DNA of 64,000 nucleotides from an uncultured Blautia sp. (GTDB lineage Bacteria > Bacillota > Clostridia > Lachnospirales > Lachnospiraceae), in contig USDN01000004.1 of assembly GCA_900553515.1 (NCBI GenBank), positions 25,090 through 89,089 on the forward strand. The letters are read 5' to 3'. Below the pieces are notes generated by a model. The model was not told the DNA's origin and did no database searches. It saw nothing but the letters and a program-made list of their open reading frames with translations. The position numbers were made by a program, and so were the translations under genes. The stretch's first letter is position 1. Each line of letters starts with the position of its first letter. Positions 31,211 through 39,015 of this stretch are shown here, piece by piece.

Positions 31211-33562
31211 TTACTCAGCCAGATAAAGATTTACCTGCTGGATGGCTCCCTTAGCAGCCTCCTCAAGGCTGATCTCCCCATTCAGGTATCTGGTTCCGTT
31301 TTCTGCTATGGCATTCAGGATGATCTCATTTCCCCTGGAAGGTGTGGTAAGCGTTTTTCCAAGCTCCTGAATTTCCTTTGTGGTCTCTTCGTCAGCCCGG
31401 ACAATATCCATTTCCACATACTCACCGGTACTCGCATTGCCGCTTCCTGAAGTACCCAGGCATCCCTGGTCGTCTCCTGCCGCCCAGTATTCTTCGCTGT
31501 CATAGACGGCTTCGTTTACAGGAAATCCGCTGTTTCTTCCAATCCCCTGTCCTTCCTTTGTAAACAGAAATTCCACCAGTTTTTCAGCAGCCTCCTTCTG
31601 TTCTGCTTTGGCGCTGATTCCCACTGTCTGAACCGGAATAAAACAGTTCTGCGCCTGTCCGTTCCATAAGCTGTGGGTGATTTCTCCCATTTTCTGCTCC
31701 AGACTGTACATATTTGCAAGATCCTCCGGGGAAGCCAGCCTGCCTGCAGCCATCTTCACATATCCTCCCAGGAGAGACATTACAGAGCCGCTGACATTAC
31801 TCAAAAGGGGAAGTTCGCTGAGGCTGTAAACATATCCTCCTGCCGTTTCTTTAATATAATCCATACTTTCTTTTCCTGCGGCATAGATCCGTCCTGCCTG
31901 CTCCAGATATTCCTGCACTGCCGCTTCATCAAGAGAGCCGTCCTCCTTCTGCCATGCAGGGGCATTTACATCTGCAAAGGCTCTTAAAAATCCTTCCGGC
32001 CCTACTCCCATAAGAGAAACAGGCATGTTCATTTCTGTGTATTCATCCTGGTAGCTTTCCAGAATATCCGCCATGGAAACAATGTCCCCGGCTTTTTCCA
32101 CATCCTCTTTGTTTCCCTGGATCATGGGAATACTGAATCTTAAAGGCATTACATACTGGCTTCCGTCTTCCTCCCTGTATGGTTCCCTGATATTATCCAG
32201 AATTCCCTCTTCCTTTTCTGCCTGGTCCAGAATACTGCTGATATCTGCAAGCATTCCCTTTTCTATATAAGTATCCTCCGGAATGCCGTCCAGAATCATA
32301 ACGTCCGGTCCGTTTCCTGCCATGATCTCTGTGTTCAGGTTTTTCAGGGCGTCTGTGGTTGTCATTCCATCTTCTCCTGTCATGCCAACTTCCAGACTCA
32401 GGTAAATATCAGGATATTTTTTCTGGAAAACGGCCGCCACCTGACGAATATAGGAATTGTCCAAAAGGGAATATACAGTCAGTTCCGTATCAGGCTCTGC
32501 CGGTGTATCCGGGGAGTAAGTATATTTCAGAACCCTTCCCATATGCCCCATATCTGCAGCGCCATCCTGAACTGCCACATAGAAGTTCCCGTCCTGATCC
32601 CGGTTCATGGCTACAAGAGAAATATCCGGGGAAGAAAGACTGTTCAGATTTCCGTCAATCACCTCTTCCACTACGCTTCCCTTAAAGGAATAACGGTAAA
32701 CACCTCCGTCCTCTGCATAAAAAAGACTGTCCTCCTCATCGCCTTTTGAAAATACAAGAGGATAAGAAGAGGTGCTGGTAAGCTCAAGGTTACTTTCATC
32801 TTCTGTAAGCTGCTCTGTCAGGGCCGCCGCATCCTCCAGAGGCTCTCCTGTTTCCAGATCATAATAATGAATTGTGGAATTGGTGACAGCCACCAGATAA
32901 TTCCCTATTGGAGCAAAACAGGAAACAACGCTTCCTTCCTCATATTTTCTGATCACGCTTCCGTCAAGAGGGTTGATCTCCACAATGGCAGTTGCAAAAT
33001 CATTGATAATAAGATTTCCCTTATCGGTAAAACGGGCTTCCGAAACATAGCCGCTTGCAAGGATCTGAGAAAGCTCCAGTTCCTTTACGCTTCCGTCCGG
33101 CGCCAGGTAATAATACTTATGCTCCTCTGTTTCTCCTGAAGCGTCATACGCGGATACAAAAATCTCGCTCTTTGCCCCCAGCTTCGGATAAGAAAGACCA
33201 TATTTTGATGTATCTACCTTCAAAGCCTCTGAAAGGTTCACAGCCTCCTTCCAGGACTTTCCTCCGTCAGAGGAATCAGAATAAAAAACTCCATCTCCTT
33301 TATAATAGCAGATTCTTAAGGTTCCATCCTCCAGAAGAGTCATGTCCTGAATGTCTCCACAGTCCTCTGGAAGCACTACGTCTTCCTCCAGATAACGGCC
33401 CATTGTTTTTTCTTCTTTTTGTGTATCCTCTGTGTCTGTATTTTCTTTTTTTGTATTATCTGCCTTTTCCGTATTTCCGCATCCGGCAAGTCCCGGCGTC
33501 AAGGCAAGAACCATGGCGGCTGTAAGCGCCGTCCCCTGTTTCCATCTATGATGTCTGGCCAT
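31211..33562 (-). CDS. Lipoprotein: N-terminal propeller-like domain fused to an ABC solute-binding protein
   Basis: From the ATG at 33562 (GGAGGAAATGTAATT) the protein has 783 residues. The signal peptide ends in the lipobox LAGC (Cys28). Residues about 55-350 look like a beta-propeller: repeated strands, an Asp-box SDSSDGGKSW at 95-104 and several DGTL/DGSV turns. The rest is a type 1 extracellular solute-binding protein of the sugar class (ELTVYSLLDNSYIRQVAAVF, EIMAGNGPDVMILDG, KLVEFLFTKEGQGIGRNSGFPV). Normal sugar-binding proteins have about 420 residues, so the propeller is an addition. It probably feeds the MalF/MalG-like permeases and may also inform the adjacent sensor kinase, from which it diverges. 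Confidence 0.88.
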   Translation of the reverse strand: MARHHRWKQGTALTAAMVLALTPGLAGCGNTEKADNTKKENTDTEDTQKEEKTMGRYLEEDVVLPEDCGDIQDMTLLEDGTLRICYYKGDGVFYSDSSDGGKSWKEAVNLSEALKVDTSKYGLSYPKLGAKSEIFVSAYDASGETEEHKYYYLAPDGSVKELELSQILASGYVSEARFTDKGNLIINDFATAIVEINPLDGSVIRKYEEGSVVSCFAPIGNYLVAVTNSTIHYYDLETGEPLEDAAALTEQLTEDESNLELTSTSSYPLVFSKGDEEDSLFYAEDGGVYRYSFKGSVVEEVIDGNLNSLSSPDISLVAMNRDQDGNFYVAVQDGAADMGHMGRVLKYTYSPDTPAEPDTELTVYSLLDNSYIRQVAAVFQKKYPDIYLSLEVGMTGEDGMTTTDALKNLNTEIMAGNGPDVMILDGIPEDTYIEKGMLADISSILDQAEKEEGILDNIREPYREEDGSQYVMPLRFSIPMIQGNKEDVEKAGDIVSMADILESYQDEYTEMNMPVSLMGVGPEGFLRAFADVNAPAWQKEDGSLDEAAVQEYLEQAGRIYAAGKESMDYIKETAGGYVYSLSELPLLSNVSGSVMSLLGGYVKMAAGRLASPEDLANMYSLEQKMGEITHSLWNGQAQNCFIPVQTVGISAKAEQKEAAEKLVEFLFTKEGQGIGRNSGFPVNEAVYDSEEYWAAGDDQGCLGTSGSGNASTGEYVEMDIVRADEETTKEIQELGKTLTTPSRGNEIILNAIAENGTRYLNGEISLEEAAKGAIQQVNLYLAE

Positions 33563-33623
33563 AATTACATTTCCTCCATTTATCTTTATTTTCTCACAGG
33601 ATAACAGCCCATTCTCAAAAGAA

Positions 33624-33674
33624 CCTCTAAAAATCATTCTGACAGATATAAATTTTCATTTGGATTTTTAGAGG
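33624..33674. promoter_or_regulatory. Inverted repeat between the lipoprotein and sensor kinase genes
   Basis: CCTCTAAAAATC and GATTTTTAGAGG are perfect 12-base arms 27 bases apart. The core matches the repeat at 30355-30386. The TTAGAG half-site is 23 bases before the ATGATATGATA box here and 33 bases before it at the regulator gene, a difference of one helical turn. Confidence 0.5.
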
Positions 33675-33690
33675 CTCTTTCCAGAAAATT

Positions 33691-33701
33691 ATGATATGAT
33701 A
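33691..33701 (+). promoter_or_regulatory. -10 region of the sensor kinase gene
   Basis: ATGATATGATA, identical to the box ahead of the response regulator gene, 29 bases before the kinase ATG. AAAGGAGGATTTT follows as ribosome binding site. Confidence 0.55.
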
Positions 33702-33729
33702 TTATTAACTTTCCATAAAGGAGGATTTT

Positions 33730-35013
33730 ATGTTTCGCAGGCTTCACATACATATGACTCTTTTTTCCACCCTTATCACAGGAATCATACTGTCTCTTAT
33801 GGCGGCTGCCTGTCTTCTGATCACCGAAAGCAATATACGTCAGAACCATTATACCATATTCACCAACAATGCCTATTCCTGTATTTCTTATCTGGAAAGC
33901 CAGAACGTACTGTCTCACCGCTGGATACAGCAGGCACAGAATAATTATCATATACAGATGCAGATTCTTGACGGACAGCATCCTCTGTTTTTTGACCGGC
34001 TTCACGAAAACACTGACCTTCAGAATGTATTTTCTCTGGCAAAAGAAGAATCAAAGGAAAACCACGGACTGGATCTGACTTCCTCCGGAAACGCCCAGGC
34101 TCTTTCCAAGGTGGCTATGTTCCAGATTCCCGGCTATTACGCCTGCACCGCCCGTATTCCCAAAAAACAGGGCTCTCTTCATGCTGTTTTCCTTTATTCC
34201 CAAAAGGAGCAGTCCTCTCAAATCCTGAGAATGCGTCTTCTTTTTCTCTGTGCTGTCCTGTCGGCAATTTTTGCCCTTGCTGTATTTTCCTGGTTTTTTA
34301 CTCAAAAAATGATTCTGCCTCTGGAAAAAAGCCGGAAGGAACAGAATGCATTTATTGCCGCGGCATCCCATGAGCTGCGTTCGCCTCTCGCAGTGATCCA
34401 GAGCAGCCTGTCTGCCATCCCACATGCGCCAAAGGAACGGGCAGACCAGTTTATCTCCATCAGTCTGGATGAATGCCGGCGTATGTCCCGACTGATCCAG
34501 GATATGCTTTCTCTTTCCAGATCGGATAATCACACTTGGGTGCTGAACGCCGCGCCCTGCGAGGTGGATACGCTTCTTCTGGAAACCTTTGAAAAATATC
34601 AGCAGCCTGCCCGTGAAAAATGCAAAAAACTTCGGATCGATCTCCCGGAGGATCCTCTTCCACTCTGCATCTGTGATCTGGAAAAGATCAGTCAGATCCT
34701 GACCATCCTGATCGACAATGCATTAAGCTATGTACCGGAAGGAGGAATCATCTGTCTTCAGGCAAAAAAAGAACCGGGAGCCATTGCCATTTCTGTTTCT
34801 GACAACGGTCCCGGTATTCCCGATTCCGAAAAGGATTCTGTTTTTCAGCGTTTTTACCGCTCAGATGCCTCTCGAAATGACAAACAGCATTTCGGTCTTG
34901 GCCTTTGTATTGCAAAAGAAATCGCTCTTCTGCATCAGGGCAGTCTGAAGGTTCTGGATACTCCCGGCGGAGGAGCTACTTTTGTCCTGAAGCTTCCCCT
35001 GTCAAAAAACTGA
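33730..35013 (+). CDS. Sensor histidine kinase
   Basis: A 427-residue kinase with membrane helices at about 10-31 and 168-190, enclosing a sensor region of about 135 residues. A short linker leads to the HisKA box FIAAASHELRSPLAVIQSS (His214) and an ATPase domain with N box (LTILIDNALSYVPEGG), G1 box (SVSDNGPGIPDSE) and GLGLCIAKEIA. It autophosphorylates and should pass phosphate to the response regulator at 30476. The pair is separated by the lipoprotein gene on the opposite strand, whose product is a candidate exterior co-sensor. Confidence 0.95.
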   Translation: MFRRLHIHMTLFSTLITGIILSLMAAACLLITESNIRQNHYTIFTNNAYSCISYLESQNVLSHRWIQQAQNNYHIQMQILDGQHPLFFDRLHENTDLQNVFSLAKEESKENHGLDLTSSGNAQALSKVAMFQIPGYYACTARIPKKQGSLHAVFLYSQKEQSSQILRMRLLFLCAVLSAIFALAVFSWFFTQKMILPLEKSRKEQNAFIAAASHELRSPLAVIQSSLSAIPHAPKERADQFISISLDECRRMSRLIQDMLSLSRSDNHTWVLNAAPCEVDTLLLETFEKYQQPAREKCKKLRIDLPEDPLPLCICDLEKISQILTILIDNALSYVPEGGIICLQAKKEPGAIAISVSDNGPGIPDSEKDSVFQRFYRSDASRNDKQHFGLGLCIAKEIALLHQGSLKVLDTPGGGATFVLKLPLSKN

Positions 35014-35036
35014 ATGGGATTTTTCCATGCTGTTTT

Positions 35037-36287
35037 TTATTCGCTTCTCAGTGCATCAATAGGATTCAGGTTGGCTGCTTTCACCGAAGGCAGCAGCCCG
35101 AAAATCACGCCGATCACAGTCGAAAACAGCACGGATCCAATAATCGCCGGAACGCTGATCGCCGTAGGCGCGCCGGAAACCTGCGATACCACTCTGGATA
35201 AAATGATGCCCAGCACTACTCCGATGATTCCGCCGATACTTGTCAGCATAGAGGCTTCTGTAAGGAACTGATAGAGGATCACCTTTTTTCTGGCGCCGAT
35301 GGCTTTTTTCAGTCCGATCTCGCTGGTTCTCTCCGTTACCGATACCAGCATGATGTTCATAACGCCGATACCTCCTACAAGAAGGGAAATGCTGGCAATC
35401 CACAACAGCTGCTGATTGGTGCTTTCGCTGAGATTCTGCAGGTTTTTCACACGTTCCATTACGTCGTCTGCTTTATATTTGAATTTGGAATCCTCGCTGA
35501 TACCCTGATTCAGAATCTTGGCGGCGCTGTTTCCTGCAGAACTCATATTGTCTGTGGAGTCCGCTTTGATCACTACATTCTCCGGTTCATCAAACTGAAA
35601 TGCAATGGGCCAGCACCTGTTTGGTATCATCACCGTACCGATCACTGTCTGGTAATATTCATAGTATTCATTGATACTGCTGATATTTGGCTGATAGCTG
35701 TCGCCCTGCTGAACGACTCCTACCACTACAAAAGGATCGTCACCAATCTCTATGGTCTTTCCCAGCGGATCTTCCCCGGAAAACAGATTCTCTGCCGCAT
35801 TGTTGTCGATCAGCGCTACCTTGTTCAGATTTTCATAATCTTTCTGAATAAATCCACGTCCTGACTGTACCATATAACCACAGGTATCCAGGTAATTTTT
35901 ATCAATACCGTAAACGGTTCCTCCCTGGAGCGATGTGTTCTGATAGTACACATTGCTGTATGTATTAGTATAGAAAAAGGTAGCGTTTTCTACATGATCC
36001 ATCTCTCTTACCTCTTCCTTCTGTTCATTGGAAAGAAGAGGCGGATTTCCACTGTTGCTCATTCCAAACATTGGATCATAACCACTGTCACCATCATAAA
36101 GACTGATGGTGACTGTATTATTTCCTGCTCCGATCAGATCCTCTTTGATCTGCTCGCTGGTTCCTTTGATGGTAGATACGATAGCAATGATCGAGGCGAT
36201 TCCGATAATGATACCCAGCATGGTCAGAAAGGAGCGCATTTTATGCGACCAGATTCCCTGAATGGATATTCTTATATTTTCAAGCAT
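35037..36287 (-). CDS. MacB/FtsX-type ABC permease
   Basis: A 416-residue permease: N-terminal helix within SHKMRSFLTMLGIIIGIASIIAIVS, an exterior MacB_PCD domain (residues about 45-280), then three helices starting at NQQLLWIASISLLVGGIGVMNIMLVSV. The sequence VTERTSEIGLKKAIGARKK is the usual family segment. Last gene of an operon encoding adaptor, ATPase, second adaptor and this permease, so a MacAB-like exporter of peptides, lipids or drugs. ATG follows GGTGGGAGTTT. No clear terminator lies in the 23 bases to the convergent histidine kinase gene. Confidence 0.93.
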   Translation of the reverse strand: MLENIRISIQGIWSHKMRSFLTMLGIIIGIASIIAIVSTIKGTSEQIKEDLIGAGNNTVTISLYDGDSGYDPMFGMSNSGNPPLLSNEQKEEVREMDHVENATFFYTNTYSNVYYQNTSLQGGTVYGIDKNYLDTCGYMVQSGRGFIQKDYENLNKVALIDNNAAENLFSGEDPLGKTIEIGDDPFVVVGVVQQGDSYQPNISSINEYYEYYQTVIGTVMIPNRCWPIAFQFDEPENVVIKADSTDNMSSAGNSAAKILNQGISEDSKFKYKADDVMERVKNLQNLSESTNQQLLWIASISLLVGGIGVMNIMLVSVTERTSEIGLKKAIGARKKVILYQFLTEASMLTSIGGIIGVVLGIILSRVVSQVSGAPTAISVPAIIGSVLFSTVIGVIFGLLPSVKAANLNPIDALRSE

Positions 36288-36301
36288 AAACTCCCACCTT
36301 T

Positions 36302-38338
36302 CTAGTATCCATATAATTCTTCAAGAGTACCTTCCTTTGTCCTGATTCCCTCTTTTATGGATTTTCCATAAGGAAAGGCAATCTTATCCTCACGGGTGAT
36401 CCCAGCTTTGACCAGAACAGAGGATCCTCCATTTACATTGCCGCCTATTGTAAGAAACTGCTTTTTCAGGACTCCATTTTCATCCATATAAACATAGTAT
36501 TTACCATTTTCTGACCGTACAAAGGCCTTGTCCAGAACGATCACTCCTGAATTTTCACTGGTTCTCTTAAGGGTAATACTAAGCCAGTCATCCTCGGATA
36601 CTTCCACATCCTTATCCAAAATCGTTGCACTGTAAGTATAATAGGAAACATTTGGATTTCCATTTCCCATAAAACTGTTTGATGAACCCGGGTAAGAAGA
36701 AACATCCACCACTTCAGCTTCAAAAGTACCACTGGAACCGGAACAGTTCAGGATTGTTCCTTCCTCTACCTGATCCAACATCAGTTCACTTACCGTACCT
36801 TTTACATAATAGCCATCCTTACTCTTTACTGTCATAAAAGAATTTCCCTCAGAAATACCTGTAAGAGGATCGCCCACTTTTGCAACCACACCGTCGATCT
36901 TGCTGTAGATCACTTCTTTGCTTACTTTTTTCTCCAGTTTTGTGATCGCGATCTCACTTTCCCGGATATCAAGCTTCAGACTTTCAATCTTATTTTTCTG
37001 ATTGGCAATGGCCTCGTCTCTGCTGATCGTTGTACCTGGATCCCCTCCGTCGACGCCTCCGTCATCGGGAATCTCCGGGTCTTCATCATAACGTGAAGCT
37101 CCCTCTAAAGTATATTCCATCTCTGCAGTCTCTTCCACCATGTTCTCCAGAAGACTTCCATCGATCAGGTAATATCCGGTACAGGACAGCTTTCGGTCAG
37201 AAAAGTCTGCAATGGTATCATTCTGATGAAATTCCAGCTGATACCAATAACCGTTTACTCCAGGCTCTTTTGTTCCGTCAGCTCGGAAACCTGCCATCTT
37301 ATTTAGAAATGCACCTGTAGCAATGACTTTTCCCTTTGCGGAACTGCACAAAAATATAAATGGATCCTCTTCTGTTCCGGTTCCTGCAAAGGGAACGGTT
37401 TCTCCGTCCAGTTTCTGATAAAATTCCGGTTCTCCATCTGTGATATCGGTTTCTGCATCATTTGGTTCCGGATCTATGATCTCTATATTATCAGAAACGT
37501 CATCTGAAAATTCTTCATCCGGGGTTTCAGGTGGGGTAATCGAAGGAGTAACCGAAGGCGTAACTGAAGGATCTGCCGGTGGTGTTTCCTGACTTCCGCT
37601 TCCATCTCCAAAGTCGATCAGTACATCATCTCCTGAACCACTCTGGTCTTCAGGCGATATCTGTCCGCTCCCTGCAGATGTACCATCCTGCGGTTCTGAG
37701 GTTCCGGAAGAAAAGTCCCCCTCTGAGCTCTGTCCGGAGGAAGTCTCTTCTTCTGTAAACAGTTCATCTTGTACAGACAACACCTCTGCAGACGCCAGGA
37801 TCGGATATACTGCCGCTGCCAGATAACTGCCTTTTACATTACTGTACACAGAAGCCATTTCATCATCTGTAGATAAAACACTGCTTTCGATTCCATCATC
37901 TCCCGGGAGCCCCGGCAGTTCAGAGTCTTCTTCCACGATAGGACCTCCATTTTGAAGACTGTGAAGCCTGTTTATTGCTTTCTCAAGATCCTGCTCCTGT
38001 TTTTGCTTTTTCAGCTTTGCAATGTTCAGTTCCATCTGCACCAGAGTCATATCAAAGGATACCAGTTTATCTCCTTTTTGTACGGCATCTCCTTTTTGTA
38101 CAAAAAGATCCTGAACGATCATATCCTTGTCTACAGTCACATTCTGAGTAACATTTGTCACGATATTTCCATCTAAGGTTGTATCATCCATATAATAATC
38201 AGAAGCAATGCTGTCAACACTGACTACTGTGACCGTTTCTTTATTATTTTTCTTAAAATAAACTGCCGCTCCTGCCACGCTTCCTGCTGCCAGTACTGTA
38301 ACCAGTACTCCTATGATTATCTTTTTGGCATTTTTCAT
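36302..38338 (-). CDS. MacA/HlyD-type adaptor with a large insertion in the hairpin
   Basis: At 678 residues this adaptor is about 250 longer than usual. N-terminal helix, then lipoyl half (TQNVTVDKDMIVQDLFVQKG) and the first coiled-coil arm (MELNIAKLKKQKQEQDLEKA, to about residue 135). Instead of turning back, about 300 residues follow: acidic and Ser/Gly/Pro/Thr-rich linkers (including PSVTPSVTPSITPPETP) around a probable folded domain (about residues 310-420, GTGTEEDPFIFLCSSAKGK). The second arm (NQKNKIESLKLDIRESEIAI), lipoyl half and barrel then complete the adaptor. It ends 14 bases before the permease gene and overlaps the ATPase gene by four bases. Confidence 0.88.
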   Translation of the reverse strand: MKNAKKIIIGVLVTVLAAGSVAGAAVYFKKNNKETVTVVSVDSIASDYYMDDTTLDGNIVTNVTQNVTVDKDMIVQDLFVQKGDAVQKGDKLVSFDMTLVQMELNIAKLKKQKQEQDLEKAINRLHSLQNGGPIVEEDSELPGLPGDDGIESSVLSTDDEMASVYSNVKGSYLAAAVYPILASAEVLSVQDELFTEEETSSGQSSEGDFSSGTSEPQDGTSAGSGQISPEDQSGSGDDVLIDFGDGSGSQETPPADPSVTPSVTPSITPPETPDEEFSDDVSDNIEIIDPEPNDAETDITDGEPEFYQKLDGETVPFAGTGTEEDPFIFLCSSAKGKVIATGAFLNKMAGFRADGTKEPGVNGYWYQLEFHQNDTIADFSDRKLSCTGYYLIDGSLLENMVEETAEMEYTLEGASRYDEDPEIPDDGGVDGGDPGTTISRDEAIANQKNKIESLKLDIRESEIAITKLEKKVSKEVIYSKIDGVVAKVGDPLTGISEGNSFMTVKSKDGYYVKGTVSELMLDQVEEGTILNCSGSSGTFEAEVVDVSSYPGSSNSFMGNGNPNVSYYTYSATILDKDVEVSEDDWLSITLKRTSENSGVIVLDKAFVRSENGKYYVYMDENGVLKKQFLTIGGNVNGGSSVLVKAGITREDKIAFPYGKSIKEGIRTKEGTLEELYGY

Positions 38339-39015
38339 GGTTTCACCTCTTTTTCCTGAAGCACCCCATCACGGATTGTTACCACACGTTTGGCATGAGC
38401 CGCGATATCCGGATCATGAGTGATCATCAGGACCGTCACACCTTCGTCATTCAGCTTCTGAAAAAGCTCCATGACCTGTGCGCCTGATTTACTGTCCAAA
38501 GCTCCGGTAGGCTCATCTGCAAGAAGAAGCTTCGGATTGTTTACAATTGCCCTGGCAATCGCCACACGCTGCATCTGACCACCGGAAAGCTGATTTGGTC
38601 TGAAATCCACCCGGTCGGAAAGCCCCACTCGATCCAGCGCCTTTATGGCTCTGGCTCTTCTTTCTTTTTTCGGGACTTTTGCATAGTTTAAAGGCATTTC
38701 CACATTTGCCAGTGCTGTCTGCCTGGGCAGAAGATGGAAACTCTGAAATACAAATCCGATCTTTGTAAGACGTATATCCGACATGGTATTCTCAGAACAG
38801 GAACGTATATCCTGTCCATCCAGGATAAAATCTCCCTTCGTTGCCTGATCCAGACATCCGATAATGTTCATAAGAGTGGTCTTTCCGGAACCGGAAGGTC
38901 CCATGATCGCCACATACTCTCCTTCTTCCATTGAAAAGTTTACATCCTTCAGAACCGGGACATTCATCTTTCCCTGCTGATAGTCCTTATAAATTCCCTT
39001 CAATTCAAGAATCAT
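38335..39015 (-). CDS. ABC exporter ATP-binding protein (MacB/LolD-type)
   Basis: A 226-residue ATPase with Walker A GPSGSGKTT, Q-loop FVFQSFHLLPRQTA, signature LSGGQMQRVAIARA, Walker B LLLADEPTGALDSKSG and switch histidine VLMITHDPDIA. The MacB/LolD/FtsE subgroup is indicated by size and by the ADEPTGALD segment. It should power the FtsX-type permease at 35037. ATGA overlaps join it to both flanking adaptor genes. Confidence 0.95.
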   Translation of the reverse strand: MILELKGIYKDYQQGKMNVPVLKDVNFSMEEGEYVAIMGPSGSGKTTLMNIIGCLDQATKGDFILDGQDIRSCSENTMSDIRLTKIGFVFQSFHLLPRQTALANVEMPLNYAKVPKKERRARAIKALDRVGLSDRVDFRPNQLSGGQMQRVAIARAIVNNPKLLLADEPTGALDSKSGAQVMELFQKLNDEGVTVLMITHDPDIAAHAKRVVTIRDGVLQEKEVKP

